From assembly GCA_001643675.2 (NCBI GenBank), contig LSRY02000036.1, forward strand, positions 724,001 through 788,000: a stretch of DNA of 64,000 nucleotides. Reading direction: 5' to 3'. A program made the position numbers and the translations under genes. Below, piece after piece: positions 50,339 to 63,555 of the stretch. The notes beneath the pieces are model-generated. The model saw only the letters and a program-made list of their open reading frames with translations, was not told the origin of the DNA and ran no database searches. Numbering within the stretch: the first letter of the stretch is position 1; each line of letters starts with the position of its first letter. The stretch is from Monocercomonoides exilis (lineage: Eukaryota > Preaxostyla > Oxymonadida > Polymastigidae).

Positions 50339-50670
50339 CAATCATAATTTAATCGAAATCCATGACATACGTGTTGGTCTGATTAAAGCTTAGAAAAGTT
50401 ATATCTTTTGTGCGTTCCCTTATTTGCATTAGTCAAGTCTTTCACAAAAATATGAAAGTTACGATCCAATACAGACCATAAAGTAAGGGTACTTACCTTT
50501 ATTTGATTTTCAATTATTGATTCCATAAATAATTGCGAAAATCATCTCTCTCTATCATAACTTTTTCGTATTGAATTATAAAGAGTTATTTGAATAATAT
50601 GAAATTCGGCAACCCATGATAATAATTATTATATTTTATTTTATTGTGTAGCAGCCTTTAAAAGAGTGGA
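50339..50670. promoter_or_regulatory. Divergent region between ATG18/WIPI and beta-helix gene 2
   Basis: 332 AT-rich bases between divergent start codons; both promoters must lie here. No motif or extra exon could be supported. Confidence 0.4.
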
Positions 50671-53600
50671 ATGAGATGTTGCGTTATAAAATATTTTTTA
50701 GTATTATATTTGCATAATGCAATTAACATGGCATTGCTTGTTAATCAACCTTTCACTTCACACACTTCATCTTGTTCCGATGGTGCTACCACGTCTCTTT
50801 TTACGAAATTTCAAAACACATTATCATTAACTTGTTCACCTACTGTTTTTTATTTCGATAAGCATCAAATCCGTTTGCAAAACACTTCATTGAAATTACA
50901 GAACATAAACATTTTATCTGAATCATTTCACCATCTTCTTAGTGTTGATTGGAGTTCACTTCTTTGTTTGAGCGACATTAGTTTTTCTATGCAAACAACT
51001 TTACATTGCCATTTGATAACTTATTCTGGAGAGGTTGATGCATTCAATCTTTCCCTTTCTTTTCCACATTCTTTATCTTCATTATCTTCTTCTATTTTCC
51101 ATTCTGCCCATCAAAACTCAGGGTTCAAGATAACTTTGACAACTCTTTTTTCTTTAAAATTTTGTGAAGATGCTTATTCTTCCCTTTTTTGTATTGGAAG
51201 AGGAAAATATCAATTAATCGATAAATGCTTGTTTTGCAACATATCTCAAATAAAGAAAAATTTTCATCAACATCCACAAGATTACAATTCTTTTAATATG
51301 TTATTTTGCTCTCGTTCTAAGTTTGTTTCAGTTAGGGGATTCTTACACGGGCTGTATGATGCTAATAACACACCAAAATCTTTTTTTTCGACAAATTCTT
51401 CTTTTTTGAAATGCCAACAAGAAAATTCATTTAATACAGAATATAAGACCCAACAGTATTTAGTTGAAACATCAACATTTGAAGACGACGAATTTTCTCT
51501 TTGTTATGCATCTGAAAAGAGTCAAAGTGTGAGTGGAGGAGGGATTGCTTTCTGTGGAAATTCGTCTTCTGATCTTACCATCCAAAGATGCACATTTACA
51601 CAGTGTACAGCAACTGGGTGGGGTGGTGGTGTTTTTGTGAAATGTTGTGGTGAAGTAATTATTAATTCGACTTACTTTTTCAGTTGTAATTCACAAAAGT
51701 GCGAAGGAGGAGGATTGTTCTGCAAAGGTGCGACAGACAAATTAACAGTGGAAGACTGCACATTTGGAGTCTGCTCTGGGTACAGAGCGGGAGGCGGCTG
51801 CGCAATAATTTTTGATGAAAAACAAGAAATAGATTCTTTAATCGTTCTTGTAACAGGAACCCGCTTTAGGGATTCTATTTCGAAAAAACTTGATTCACAA
51901 TTCGAAGAGAATTCATTTGAATCGCATGCAAACACTTTGACAACCAAAATGCTCTCATCTTCCTTTCACAGCACTTCATCTGCTTCTCTCATCCCTTCTG
52001 TTTCACCGAGTGATTATCATTCTATCAACGAGTTCACACCATGCGATGGAGAAGGCTCAGGCTTGTTTATTCAATTCGATGTTTCGCATTCGTTGCTGTA
52101 TTCAATCAAAGAATGCATCTTTCTTGGCTGTTCAGCGTCCGCACATGGTGCCGCTTCGCTTTTTATTCCCGACAAGATTGAATTGTCCGTATTGGGATTC
52201 TGCGTATTTACTGGGAACGAGCGTGGAGATGGGATTGCATCCGATGTTGCGTTTCATGCACCTTCTGATGATGTTGTTTGCCCCATCACTTATTGCTTCA
52301 CTTTGTCGAAGAAAGATAATGTTGCGCTGTGTCTGCCGGCAGACGCCTCGTACTCCTTCAGCAGGGAAGCCTGTGAGCTGAAGGACGAGTGGCTGCCGGT
52401 GGGAAGCCTGACGCGGGCAGTCAATGCAGAAATCGGGTCGGACAAGAACTTCTTGTGCGGTATGAACGGCAACCGCCCCTGCGCCTCGCTGTCGTATGTG
52501 CTGAGCTCTGTGGTGGATGGCTCGCTGCATTGGATAGCCACAATCGGAGCCAGCTCTTATTTGAACGAAGGTGTTGACGGAATCATTTATGACATCATGA
52601 TCGATGTGCTTGGAGAAGATAAGCGGTCGACAATCTTTGATATAAGAGACATGAAGAACTGTGGAGATGAGGCGGTGTACGAACTGGTTAATTCAACTGT
52701 TTCTTTGTCTTCGGTGTCTGTCCTGATGCGTCCTGAAAAGGCGATCGAGTTTGTTATGGCTGATGGGTGTCAGATTGCAATCGAGTACTGTCTGTTCAAT
52801 GCAGGCAGCACTCAGAAGATGTACCCGCTCCACACACAGTTCTTCATTTTTGTGGACTCAAAGTTTTCGTTCTCCTATTGCGAAATAAACTACATCAGGA
52901 TGGCAGCTATGCCTTTCCTTTCAATTGTGGAAGAGGTTTGGATATGATGCATTTTCTTTGATTTCATTTTCCATTTAATGATTTCTTTCCTTTAATTTGT
53001 GTTTATTAAATTTTATTTGCTATTCTGACAATACAAATGTATTTTTAACGTTGATTTTTGATGAATTCTTATTATTTGATTTTCTTATCTTTTATTTTTA
53101 ACCTTTTAATTTTGTTGTGTTTCTGTTTGCATATTTCAGGTTGGGTCTTCACATGAATTTTCTTTTTTCAATTGCAACATGACAAATTGCTCAGCAAGAA
53201 ACTCAAATTCTCCCTTGCTATTATATAAAGTGACACAAACACCAGCACCTACACACAGAAGGAGACAATCACAAATGCAGAAGAGCAGCTCTTTCATTCG
53301 GGAATCCTTTTCTGATCTGTCTGTGCTGGTGATCAACTCCAGCAGCTTCAGCGACATCACCAACGACATCCACGAGAAGGGGGGTCTGCTAAACACGATG
53401 ATCTCGCGGACGCACGAAGTCTTTGTGAGCAGCAGCACTTTCACGTCGTGTGTGGCATCGATGCAGTCAGCCAAAGGCGGAGTTGCATACTTTGACTGCT
53501 CAAATGGAACAGGAGTGAACAACTGGAAGCTGTCCAATGTAGTGTTCAGAAACAATGCAGCAGCCTTTGGCAGAGATTTGTTTTTGATTGTGCCAAACAT

Positions 53601-56600
53601 GATGACGCTGAATAGTATGACCATCACTTACAATTCAACACCGAAGGATTACGTCATTGCCAATTCAGTCATGTGCAAGGACGAAATCTTTTCTGTGCCG
53701 ATGGATCTGCTGTTCCTCTTCATGACATGGTCTGGCACATACTTCCACGTCTCGTCGGGACCTACAGCTATAGACTGGATCAACTGCGGTGAAATTGAAG
53801 TGCCTTGCGAGACTATCGGATATCTACTGAAGCGGAGAGCGATGGTGGATGTCACATTCAATATCACCCCGCTGCACCCGTACTATCAGAACGAACCAAT
53901 TGCGCTCAACAGACTGATTCTGAGCGGAAGATTCCAGAACTCATACGGAGACAGCATTCAGTTCACAGGAGCTGAGTTGCAACCTGATTACTGCTCAGCA
54001 AATAGAGAAGACAGAAACGGAAAGGAAAGCTTTTCATTAAGCACCGAGGAAAAGACAACACACAACAAGAATGATTCAGATAGCACTATAACAATGAACG
54101 ATACGAATAACAGTTTTGACGTTACAGACGATAGAAGAAGCAGAGGAAAAGGAACTAGTCAAAGAAATAGCAACAGTTTCAATGGAGCTGAATGGATGGT
54201 GCATGCCAATAGAGAGCTTACAATACAGAGTGTCAAGATAATCTATGGTGATCTGCCAGACACCATTGCCGTTCTGTTCAGCACGGAAAATGCAGCTGCT
54301 ACGTTCAGCAACATTACAGTCAAGGGCGCAGAGAATACACGCCAGGATGCAGGTCTTGTGGTCGTATATGGCGGGTCACTAGCACTCACAACAGCCATCT
54401 TCAGCAATCTCGAAGTGAGGTGGCACAGTCTGATCCAAGTTGTGGACTCAACCGTGTATTTGAGCATGTGCAGGTTCGATCAAGTGTCGCTTGATAAAGC
54501 ATCGTGCATCAGCATCTCAAACACAGCCGAAGAGATTATATCAGCACATTTCAATCAGAGCTCAAATTCTGCTGCGAACAGCCTGGCAAAGCAAAGTGCG
54601 CTCATGTTCGACAGCAACGTGACTGAATCTACTCTCTCAGACTCATTCTTTAGGATCGGCTCAGGAATCAAGCAGACCGTCTATCTCTTTGTCAGAGGCT
54701 CCAAATTCAACATCCAGTCAAATTTAGACAAGCCTGCGTTTCTGCTCACTGGGAGTCCAAGCAAACCTCCATTAAGTGGCAATTCATCTTCTGTTCACTC
54801 TTCTACAGAAGAAGTTCCGACTTTGAACTTTATCTCCAAAGACAACTCGTTCCAGGGGTGCAATGCTCCTTCTTCACTGACAGGAGGCGTCTTCTGCCAC
54901 ACTCTGCTGAACAATGAAGACAGCATGTTCGCGCTGGACAACACCTTCTTCAGCAGCTGCAGTGCGGCAGAGACTGTTGGCTATGGCGGCTGCGTTTATC
55001 TCAAATGCGCAGAGAATGCCTCAACGTTTACCTTTTCAAACATTTTCTTCCATCCATCGCGTGAGTGTGTTGGAAAGCTGCTCTTCATTGCAGCATATGG
55101 ACTTGGGGTTGTTGCGAATCCGATGAGATTTCGCTTTGGATGGTATGAAGAGATGTTTGATACGAACTCTATGTGCGGCATTGATATGGCGCAGGCTGGA
55201 GAACAAGGAGCCAGCTCGAAGGAGAGTGCAATTGTGAACCTGCTTGATATCTTTGCGATGCTGTCGTGCTCAGACAATGTGTATGTGTCGATGAAAGAGA
55301 AGAATGCAGTGGACAATTCAAAGTGCGGGATGAAAGTTTCAACGCCCTGCAAGACACTTGCAGAGGGTGCAAGGCATGCGATTAATGATGGATATCTGAA
55401 ACTTCTGGATGACAACAGCATTGGCAGCGAGATTGATATCACCAACGTCAAATTGCAGGCATTTGGCACAGAGACAGAGTTCGCGACGATTGCTGTTGAA
55501 AGGCTCGACCATTCATTTAAGCCAGGAGTGATCGTGAATACGGGAAACTCAAGCATTTATGGTATCTCATTTTTGTTCACACAGGATTCGAAGGTGCCTC
55601 ATCGTTCATTGATTTATTCTGAAGGAATAGTGTTGCAAATCCTGTCGAGCCAGTTCACTTCGAATGGAGGCCCCTTCGATCCATTCACGTTTTCGTTGAT
55701 TACTTGTGAGTTTGGCGGGTTTGACTTTTTGGATTTGTTGGTCTGCAATCTGTCTTTCCAGGCGAATGTGATGACGCTGTCTGAAGACAACACAATGTCA
55801 ATACGATCAACACGGTTTGAAAACATTACCATAACGGCAGGCACAGTACTTGTCATCAGCGATAAATATTCACTGCCGCATCCTTCGAATCATTGCTTGG
55901 CAATTGTTGATGGCTGTTTTTCAAACATCTACAAAACATTGGTGGGTACAACATGTTTTCTGTATTTAGTTGAAACAGGGACTGCTGAGCTGTCTAATGT
56001 GAAGTTCATCAATTGCTCAGCATCTAACAATTCATTCTACGGGAGTATTGCATACATTGAAGCATTCAATGCTGTTTTAAACACATGTTTGTTTTCTGGT
56101 GCAGTCTCATTGTCACATGAAAATGATAACATGCGAAAAGGAACAGAAACAAATCCTTTTAACGATCAAATTTCACCAACCTTGCATAAAGTGAAAGAGA
56201 AAGACGCTGCTCTTGATATCGAAATGTGTTCGTGGTCAGGCGCTGGATTGACAATAGTGGCAACAATAGGCACGCTCTACTCGTGCGAGTTCTGCTTCCT
56301 TTCTGACGGTGCCCTTCTGGTTGGAGGAGGGCGAGTGCTGATGGACGGCAACTACTTCCACGACAACGGAAATCCCAAATCGAGATTTCCTGGCATACAC
56401 CACAACATCATCTGCTTTGCTCGCACAAGCGTGCGCATGGAGAATATGGAGAAAGGCGATGGATCTCTTCTGTCTCCGTCGCTGTGGATGATCGAAGGAG
56501 ACTGCAACGTCACTGCACCTACAGGCTCTCCAGCTTCTGAGTCGCTCTTTTTCATCCCAAAGCTTTCATCTGCAAAGTATTCTGTCATTGACAACGAGAT

Positions 56601-57117
56601 CAATATAACTTTTGATGGAATGCAGCTGTTTCCGTGCTGCATAGGATATCGCATCTTCAGCCCTTCTTCCCCCGAGCCGTTCATCGGCAACTTCTCAGAC
56701 GCGAGTGGCGGGCGCCTGTTTGCAAAGATTTCAAAGGACGTGCTGCAAATTGTGCCGTCGATGAATGTCTCAATCGATTATGCTGGGCGTGCAGGACGTG
56801 AAGGACTTCTTTCGACGTACCCAATTGAGCTGATTGAAGAAGTGATTAAGAAGCCAGAAGGGAAAAACAAGATCCTCATCATTGCATATGCTCTATGTGG
56901 AACAGCATTTTCGGTTACGGTGGCGTCAATCGTCGTCATCTTCTGCTTTATCCGAAGAAGAAAACAAGAAGTATTATCATCACACGAGACGGCAAGCTCC
57001 ATCAACTATGGCTCGTTCTACATTCGTGACTCTTATGTGATGGAGCGTATCAGCACCATTTCTGCTGTTGCTATACCAGCTGATGTGCAACCTCCAAACT
57101 TTGAGGAAGACGACTGA
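50671..57117 (+). CDS. Giant secreted beta-helix surface protein 2 (polymorphic-membrane-protein-like), single membrane anchor
   Basis: Two exons, 50671-52935 and 53140-57117, joined in phase 0 (donor GTTTGGAT); 2080 aa. A short hydrophobic signal-like start (YFLVLYLHNAINMALL) is followed by a very long ectodomain of beta-helix repeats (CTFTQCTATGWGGGVFVKCC, SCNSQKCEGGGLFCK, CTFGVCSGYRAGGGCA). Boundary modules with a CG....PC pair lie near 52420-52510, 53740-53840 and 55275-55390. A membrane helix (about 56866-56950) is followed by IRRRKQE and a cytoplasmic tail ending NFEEDD. Architecture and tail match beta-helix protein 1, so they are paralogues although sequence has diverged. Exon 1 is AT-rich up to about 52300 and then turns GC-rich. 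Function unknown; surface binding is inferred. Confidence 0.85.
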
Positions 57118-57550
57118 ACAATTTCACTTCATTTTGATGTCAAATGAATTATATAGCGTTTTTATGTTGTAAATTATGTACCATTTATTTATGTTTTATA
57201 ATAATTCTCAGAAGTTTTGTTTTTGTTAATGTTTTTCTTTCACTTTTGTGTTTTGTGGAGTTTTGGAGCTATTTTTTGATTTTATACATGTAAAGTTATG
57301 TATGTCTGTGTTTACAAATTACATCAGATTCTTATGCTGATAATGTTTATTTCTCGTTTTGTTTGTGAGGTCATGCTTCAAATTTCACTTTATTGTTCCT
57401 TTTTTCATTGGAAAAATAATGAAAATTGAAACTGCAACAAAATTTTATTGAAACAAATCAGGAAAAAAGAAAAGAAAAGAAAACAATACAAAAGAAAAGT
57501 TAAATGCTGTGAAAATCGAATTTGGCTTTCTTCAATTTACGATGCCATCG

Positions 57551-57573
57551 CACACACACACACACACACACAC
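57551..57573 (+). repeat. (CA)n microsatellite
   Basis: About 11 CA units in intergenic DNA. Confidence 0.9.
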
Positions 57574-57870
57574 ACCAGATTTAAATACTTGATGGCAAAT
57601 GCAAAGCATATCAAAGAGATGATAAAATAAAAGAAATAAAAGACGCCCGAGCTGTTAAAAGCTCAATCAATTAATAATTACAAATCGCTTTGCAAATATT
57701 ACTTTGGTCTGAAATATACACAATAACAAATGGAAAAGAGTGCATAAATGAAAGCTTATCAGAGCAATTAACAGATAAAGGAATATCCTTTCTCATAAAG
57801 TCATCAAAGACAAGAGCATTGAAAAAAAGCAACAAACAGACATTTTTAGGCAAAAAAGATATAAAAAAAT

Positions 57871-57980
57871 GAAAGAGAAAGAGAAAGAGAAAGAGAAAGA
57901 GAAAGAGAAAGAGAAAGAGAAAGAGAAAGAGACAAAAAGAGAAAGAGAGAAAGAGGGAAAGAGAGAAAGAGAGAGATATA
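57871..57980 (+). repeat. (GAGAAA)n minisatellite
   Basis: About ten clean GAGAAA units followed by degenerate GA-rich sequence. The same hexamer family occurs in coding form as (Lys-Glu)n in the USP7-like gene (8300-8345 and 9650-9690). Confidence 0.88.
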
Positions 57981-58361
57981 AAAACAAGAGAATTGTTGCT
58001 GGAGAAAAGGAATTAGCTTGCTAATTTTTAAAGAAATATCCTGATAACAAAGCATAAACAAAATTATTGATTGCCATAAGCAACACAAATATATGTAAGA
58101 CCTCATATCATCAGGTGAATAATTCCAATAGTCGAGCTATTGCAGAATGTCCAAAGCAATAAAGTCAAAAAGAAAAAGAACAGAAAAAAATAATAAAGAA
58201 AAAAGAAAAGTTGAGACTAGCAAATCCAATTTGAATGAATTTTCACAAAAACAAAATGAAAAAAAGATGTGAAAAATTAAGATTCAATGAAGTGAACAAT
58301 AATACTTAAACCAATCAACTTCATCTTCTTCTCATAACATTCAACTCAATCCAAACTCGCA

Positions 58362-61300
58362 TCACTTGTTTTTCTTCGACTCTCTCGAATCAAAGAGCGA
58401 CGTCTTCCGCTCTTTCTTCTCGAGTCTCCGTCTCGCCTCAATCTTGTAGTTCTCCTGATACAATTTTGTGAAGTCTGACTTGAACAGCATTCCACAATAC
58501 CTCCCTTGCTTTGTCACAATGCAGAAAGAAAGAGCCATCAGATTGAAAATAGCATTCGCTTTGGAAAGAGGCATCGATGCATCCATTGAAAAAGGAGCAG
58601 GGTCTATCAAAACAAGCTCAGTGCGCATTTCAATCGTTGCCAGATCGGCATCATTGATCTCCATCTCCCGATACTTCGGCTTCACTCTGTTGGGAATCGT
58701 CTGGATCTGAGTGCTTGATTCATTGGCTGTTTCTGTTGAAGAAGAAGAAGAAGATGATGATGATGATGAAGAAGAGGAAGAAGTTGATGTTGATGTTGAG
58801 GATGAGGTTGATGCTGCAGTTTCGCCTTGATCCTTCACCTCTGTAAATCCACTTGCATTGATAACACCGTCCTTCAGCCCCGACATCATCAGTCTCTTTG
58901 CCCGCTCTTTCACAGCCTGCCTTCGCTGGGCAGCTCTCATGGCAGCCATCTTCTTCTTTGCAGCCATCGACACCTCTCCTTTGGATGAGACAGGTGTTGG
59001 TGGAACAGGAGTGCTAGGTAGTGCAGCAGTAGAGGCAGAAGAAGAAGAGGAGGATGTTGTTGTTGAAGATGAAGCAGCACCTTCTGTGTGAAGTGCAGCA
59101 GATGAGCCGAGTGTGGCAAAGGACGACAGCATCTGAAGGCCAGCGCGGTTTGTGCTGGGTGAGTTGGCAGAGGTCATCTGAAGATACGAGAGCGATGGCT
59201 GGGAAATTAGATGGTCTCCTACAAGCACCGATGGAGAGTCATCAACGATGACAAGAGGAGGAGGCAGGCCTTGGTACTTTTGGATGGCTGTGGGGTTGTC
59301 CAGAACAATTGGTGCAGCCTGTGGAGTAGTGGCAGGTGTTGTTGATGAGCGTATCTTTGAATCGGAGATGCTGCTGTTCCCAAGCGATGCTGTTGATGGA
59401 GAGGAGGAGGCTGAGAGAGTGTCAGATTGATTCATTGGATCAGGGGAGCCGTGTAATGACTCTGCTATGGGAGAGGAGGAGATGGAAGAAGAAGAAGACG
59501 CCATGGCTGTATCAGTCGTTGATGGCGTCTGCGCAAGTGATGAGAGCATTGGAGAGGTTGAAGGCAGAGACGAGGGAGAAAGAAGAGGAGCAGTTGAAGT
59601 CGCACCTAAGCTTGCGGAGATAGAGAACGACGGGGACAACGGGGAAGGTGATTTCTGTGTTGAACTGACAGACTCGTTCAAGCCAACAACCTTCGGGGTG
59701 AGTAGAACAGTGTGTGGAGTGGCGAATCCCCGTGCAATCTGCTCTTCATTCGATGAGGAAGAGAGCGAAGACGATGGCTTCTTCAGAAGCTCTTTGTACT
59801 GTCCAGACTCATTTGCTGTCTGAATAACCTTCGATGCATACGGCAGCGCCCCAACTTTCGTCTTCAGCATCTCCATTCTTTCATGCCCAGTCATGAAACT
59901 CATTGTCGGTGACGATGCAAGTGAAGTCAGCGACCTTGTTGAAGATACACGCGAGATGGATGAGACAGCATTTGGATGAGGAGTGCTCTGACTGGCACGT
60001 GAAGCTGTGTCTGACAAGCTGCCTTCTCCTCCATCGCCTCCAGTTGCACCAATAAATGGTGTCGATCCACGTGGCGCTTCCTTGCCATCAATACCATAGC
60101 CAGCGTGCTGGTTGTTCTTGAAGAACGTGTCAAGAACAATCGGCTCGTCATTCACAGCAATCATAATCGCATTCTCCAGAAGTCTTCTGTTGTTCAGCAG
60201 ATGCTCCAGCGAAGGCACGGTGACTGCCCCAACCAGAAATGGCTCCTGTTCTGAGTGCACAAGTGGCACACACGAACACGACAGCGCCTTTGCAGTCACA
60301 ACAGTGTCTTTGATCTTTCTGAGCGTTGTCTTTTGTGTCAAATAGAACTTCTTTGTGTTCATCAGCGACTCTGCTGTGAACTGGCCAGGCTTGATGGAGT
60401 CGGGCAGCTGTGGGGATATGTACGGGATGTTACGGAACTTGGTGATCATTGTGAAGAGTGAGTCTCCACAGGCAACAGAAGTAAAGTGGCCAACAAGACT
60501 TCCCAGCACACACGCAAGAGAGATGTTGGGCATTTGAGACACTTCCATCAGGACAAGTGCAGGAGAGATGGTTTGTGTGGCTGCTGCCAGGAATGCTGCT
60601 GCTCCACAAGCAGAGTAGATAGACTGGCAGTTGAAGTGCTCAGGAGAGGCTAAATGGAGGAGCTCGCCAATGAGCCTTCCCAACAGAGAGCCAGACACAA
60701 GTGAGGGCATCACAATACCTGCGGGCACAGCCAGCTGCATGCACAAAGGCATCACAAACAGCTTGATCAGCGTGCACAGCGCCAGGTTGCCGACAGGACC
60801 GATCCTTCCTCCCCACGTCGACTGCATCGACTTTGGCAAGTTGGCATCCAGCATCGACATGAACAGCCCTGCTCCGCCTGTGCCAGGTGGCGCAAATGAC
60901 TCGTATGGGATCGTCAGCCCCGCGTTGATTGCTGCAATCACGAGCACAATCAGATACCGTCTGTATGTGTTCTTGAAGTGGAGTCCAACAGACTTGAACC
61001 AGTCGATGATGTAGTCAGAGACAGACTTTGATGAGCCAGCTTTCTTCTTCTTTGCCGATTGGCGTGCAGAAGAAGGTGCCTGCTTGATGACAACCTTCAA
61101 CCGCTTTGCTGGCTTCTTCACTGTTTGCACCTTGTCGAGCTCTTCGTCTTCTCTGCTTTCGGGCACGGGGGTGCTGGCTGAAGCAGTTGCTCCGATGAAG
61201 TCCGGAATGGTTTCTGAGGGGAAGTCGAGCGAGGTCAGCTTCTTCTCGCCTGTCGCACGTGCAAAGCCATAACGCTCGAATCTTCGGTATGCAGTGGCAG

Positions 61301-62593
61301 CATGTTTGGCCATGCGGATGAAGAAAGCAGCGAACAAGCCGACGATCAGCCCAGTCACGATAAACAGAGGATAGTCATAGAGCTCGGCTTTCTGCTGGTG
61401 CTCTGGGGCTTCTCCAAGAGGGGAATAGTCGATGAACCACAACAGACTGGGTGAAGAAAAAAATTATAGGAGGAGCGTGGGAGAGAGAAATTATAACCAA
61501 GAGCATAATGAATGCAATATGGAATTAAGAATCGATGCGAAAAAATAAAAGATGAAAAAAGTAATTTCAAAGACAAAAAATATATATATATAAGCACCAT
61601 AATCCATGCATATAATCCCATCAAAACACACCGAAACACGAAACCGGAAAAAGCAGCCGCGAAAAATGTTCTTCCATAATTTTTTGTCAGAAAGACATCT
61701 GAAGTCAGCTCGATGGAAAAAAGCACTCCTCCAACAGGAGAATACATTGTGGCAGCCATTCCCACTGCAACAGCAAATGCAAGTGTTGTTCGTTTGATAG
61801 ACTCTGTTTCAAGAAAGTTCCTGAAAACAGGAATTTTGGACATCAGCAGATAGCATGTTATAAATGAAACGGATGTGATTGGTCCAACACGCCCAACGTA
61901 TAGTCCACTCGAAATAGCCAACATGCATCCAAAGGCCTTTGCTAGCAACGCTCTAAACGTTAAAAATTGTGGAAACGGAACACCACTAAGGATTGCTTTG
62001 ACTTCTGGGATCCCAGAGCCAGAACCAGCCGCAGGTGACAAAGCGGCAGTGGCAATTCCAGAAATAACTCCAAGAATAACAGAATAAAGCATATGGCACA
62101 AGATTTTCTGTCCTTGCGTATTGCAAAGAGATAGGAAATAAGACTTTAATTTGCTGAAAGCGTATGTAATCATCCAATCTTGGAAAAATGAAATAAGTGT
62201 AGCAGTTGCAGCCATGAGGCACAAAAATAAAACAAGTTGCAGTGTTGGATGCCTACTAAAAAATGCATAGGCTCCGGTAAATCGAGAAGATCTTATATTT
62301 TTCGTTTTATCTTTTTCAACGGCTTTCAAAGCATATTTTTGAATTTCGCCCAGTTGCATATTTGTCACTCCTTGCTTCGTTGCTTCATCACTAATTTCCC
62401 TTGCTTTTTCATAAAATAGGTCTTGCCTGTTCGATTCTATATTGCGCTCCTTCATACCAATTTTTTGTTTTAATGCAAATTCTGCAAACCGCTCTGGAAT
62501 AAAGCCCGATAAAATTGGAACATCCAGACACATAACCCCAACTATAGGATCTCCAACATCTTCAGTTATATGTTGCGTTTGCTTCGTTGTCAT
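58362..62593 (-). CDS. CLC-family chloride channel with two CBS domains, gating glutamate replaced by valine
   Basis: Two exons on the minus strand: 62593-61575 and 61446-58362; 1367 aa. The junction was chosen on frame: donor GTCTTTGA at 61574 keeps frame, while the nearer GTGCTTAT does not; it is the weakest splice in the model. CLC selectivity-filter motifs: AAGSGSGIPEVKAILSG, GLYVGRVGPIT (normally GxEGP), and PAGIVMPSLVSGSLLGRL (normally GIFxP). Multiple membrane helices fit the CLC fold, closest in layout to the CLC-6/7 group. After the pore a first CBS-like segment (FYLTQKTTLRKIKDTV...) and a second (PFSMDASMPLSKANAIFNLM...GRYCGMLFKSDF) are separated by about 450 Ser/Thr-rich residues. 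Valine at the gating position (codon 61886-61888) is known from CLC-K channels and suggests a passive channel rather than an H+/Cl- exchanger. Confidence 0.88.
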
Positions 62594-62697
62594 CCGACAA
62601 AAAAATCAAACGGAAAAACTTTTTTAAACTGATCTGTTTCCATACTCGCATTCATTATTTCGCAAGAATTTTTATTTTTTGTGTTTTATTTGCTGAA

Positions 62698-63314
62698 ATG
62701 AGTGTACCTCAAGATGAGCAACATGTTTGAATTAAAGTTACTTATTTTTTACACATATTACTAAATTTGTTTTGTCCTTTAATGCAAAGAGCATGATTCA
62801 GAGGCAAATGCCGAAAGCAAAGCCGGAAAAAATAGATTCGATTAAATCTAATTCATTTCATATGATCATTATTTTACAACTAACTCAAGAGCTTGAGTCT
62901 CGTACTTTTTATCACTTTATGACACTTGACGAAGGGCTGAAAGGCATGAGTTTTTGACTTTTTCATAAATTCATTTTCAACTTATGTGCAAAACGAAACT
63001 TTGATTAAATTATAGCAATGTATACATTATTTATGTCATGTCAAAATCATCTGAAGAATCCAGGCAAACCTCTTCCGGATCCTTTACCTTCAGCAAATTG
63101 GGAGGATATTGAAACATTTTTTCATGAACTTCCAGATTTTGCTGCATTTGTTATTGATGCAACAATTGGTTTAATCTTTTCTTCTTCTTTAACACGTTTT
63201 TATTCTGAAACTTTTAATCATTATTTATCAACAGGAGGGTATCGCAGTTTTAATCAGTCATGGCTGTGCAATGAATTATATCAATATCTCTATCCAAATG
63301 ACCCATCGCCTTGA
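62698..63314 (+). CDS. ERH: Enhancer of rudimentary homologue (ERH)
   Basis: Three exons: 62698-62724, 62790-62949, 63016-63314; 161 aa; donors GTTTGAAT and GTTTTTGA. The order of conserved segments follows ERH: a beta-strand MIIILQLT followed by ESRTFYHFMTLDEGLKG, then MYTLFMSCQNHLKNPGKPLP, WEDIETFFHELPDFAAFVID and NQSWLCNELYQYL. ERH is a small nuclear protein that dimerises and works with splicing and mRNA-decay factors. Human ERH is 104 aa; this copy has about 30 extra N-terminal residues and an insertion of about 25 residues before the last conserved strand and helix. Its start lies only 104 bp from the divergent CLC start codon. The assignment rests on pattern memory and is moderately sure. 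Confidence 0.65.
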
Positions 63315-63555
63315 AATATTTTTTTCAAGAAAGTAGTTTATATCATTTATGTATAATTAGATATTTGTGATTTTAAAGAAATTGATTTGTTTGTATTTTC
63401 TTTCCGTTTTTTTCGTCTTTTGTTAAATTTGCTTATATATGGTTTTTCTAACTGATTTGTTGGGAATACATTATTTCAAAGAATTATTCATCTGTGATAA
63501 TTCTTTCCTTTCTTTGTAATTTTTCGAATAGCCTATAAAGGTACAAGATCAAAAA

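Larger units (their letters stand above)
57118..58361. other. Convergent intergenic region with microsatellites
   Basis: 1244 bases between convergent genes. It contains a (CA)n tract (57551-57573) and a (GAGAAA)n tract (57871-57980); the ORFs through the latter are low-complexity artefacts. No gene recognised. Confidence 0.45.

Noticed and set aside
61569-61590. Ending CLC exon 1 at GTGCTTAT (ATG|GTG)
   Set aside because: It leaves the downstream exon out of frame; GTCTTTGA at 61574 restores the frame, though the junction still needs cDNA support.
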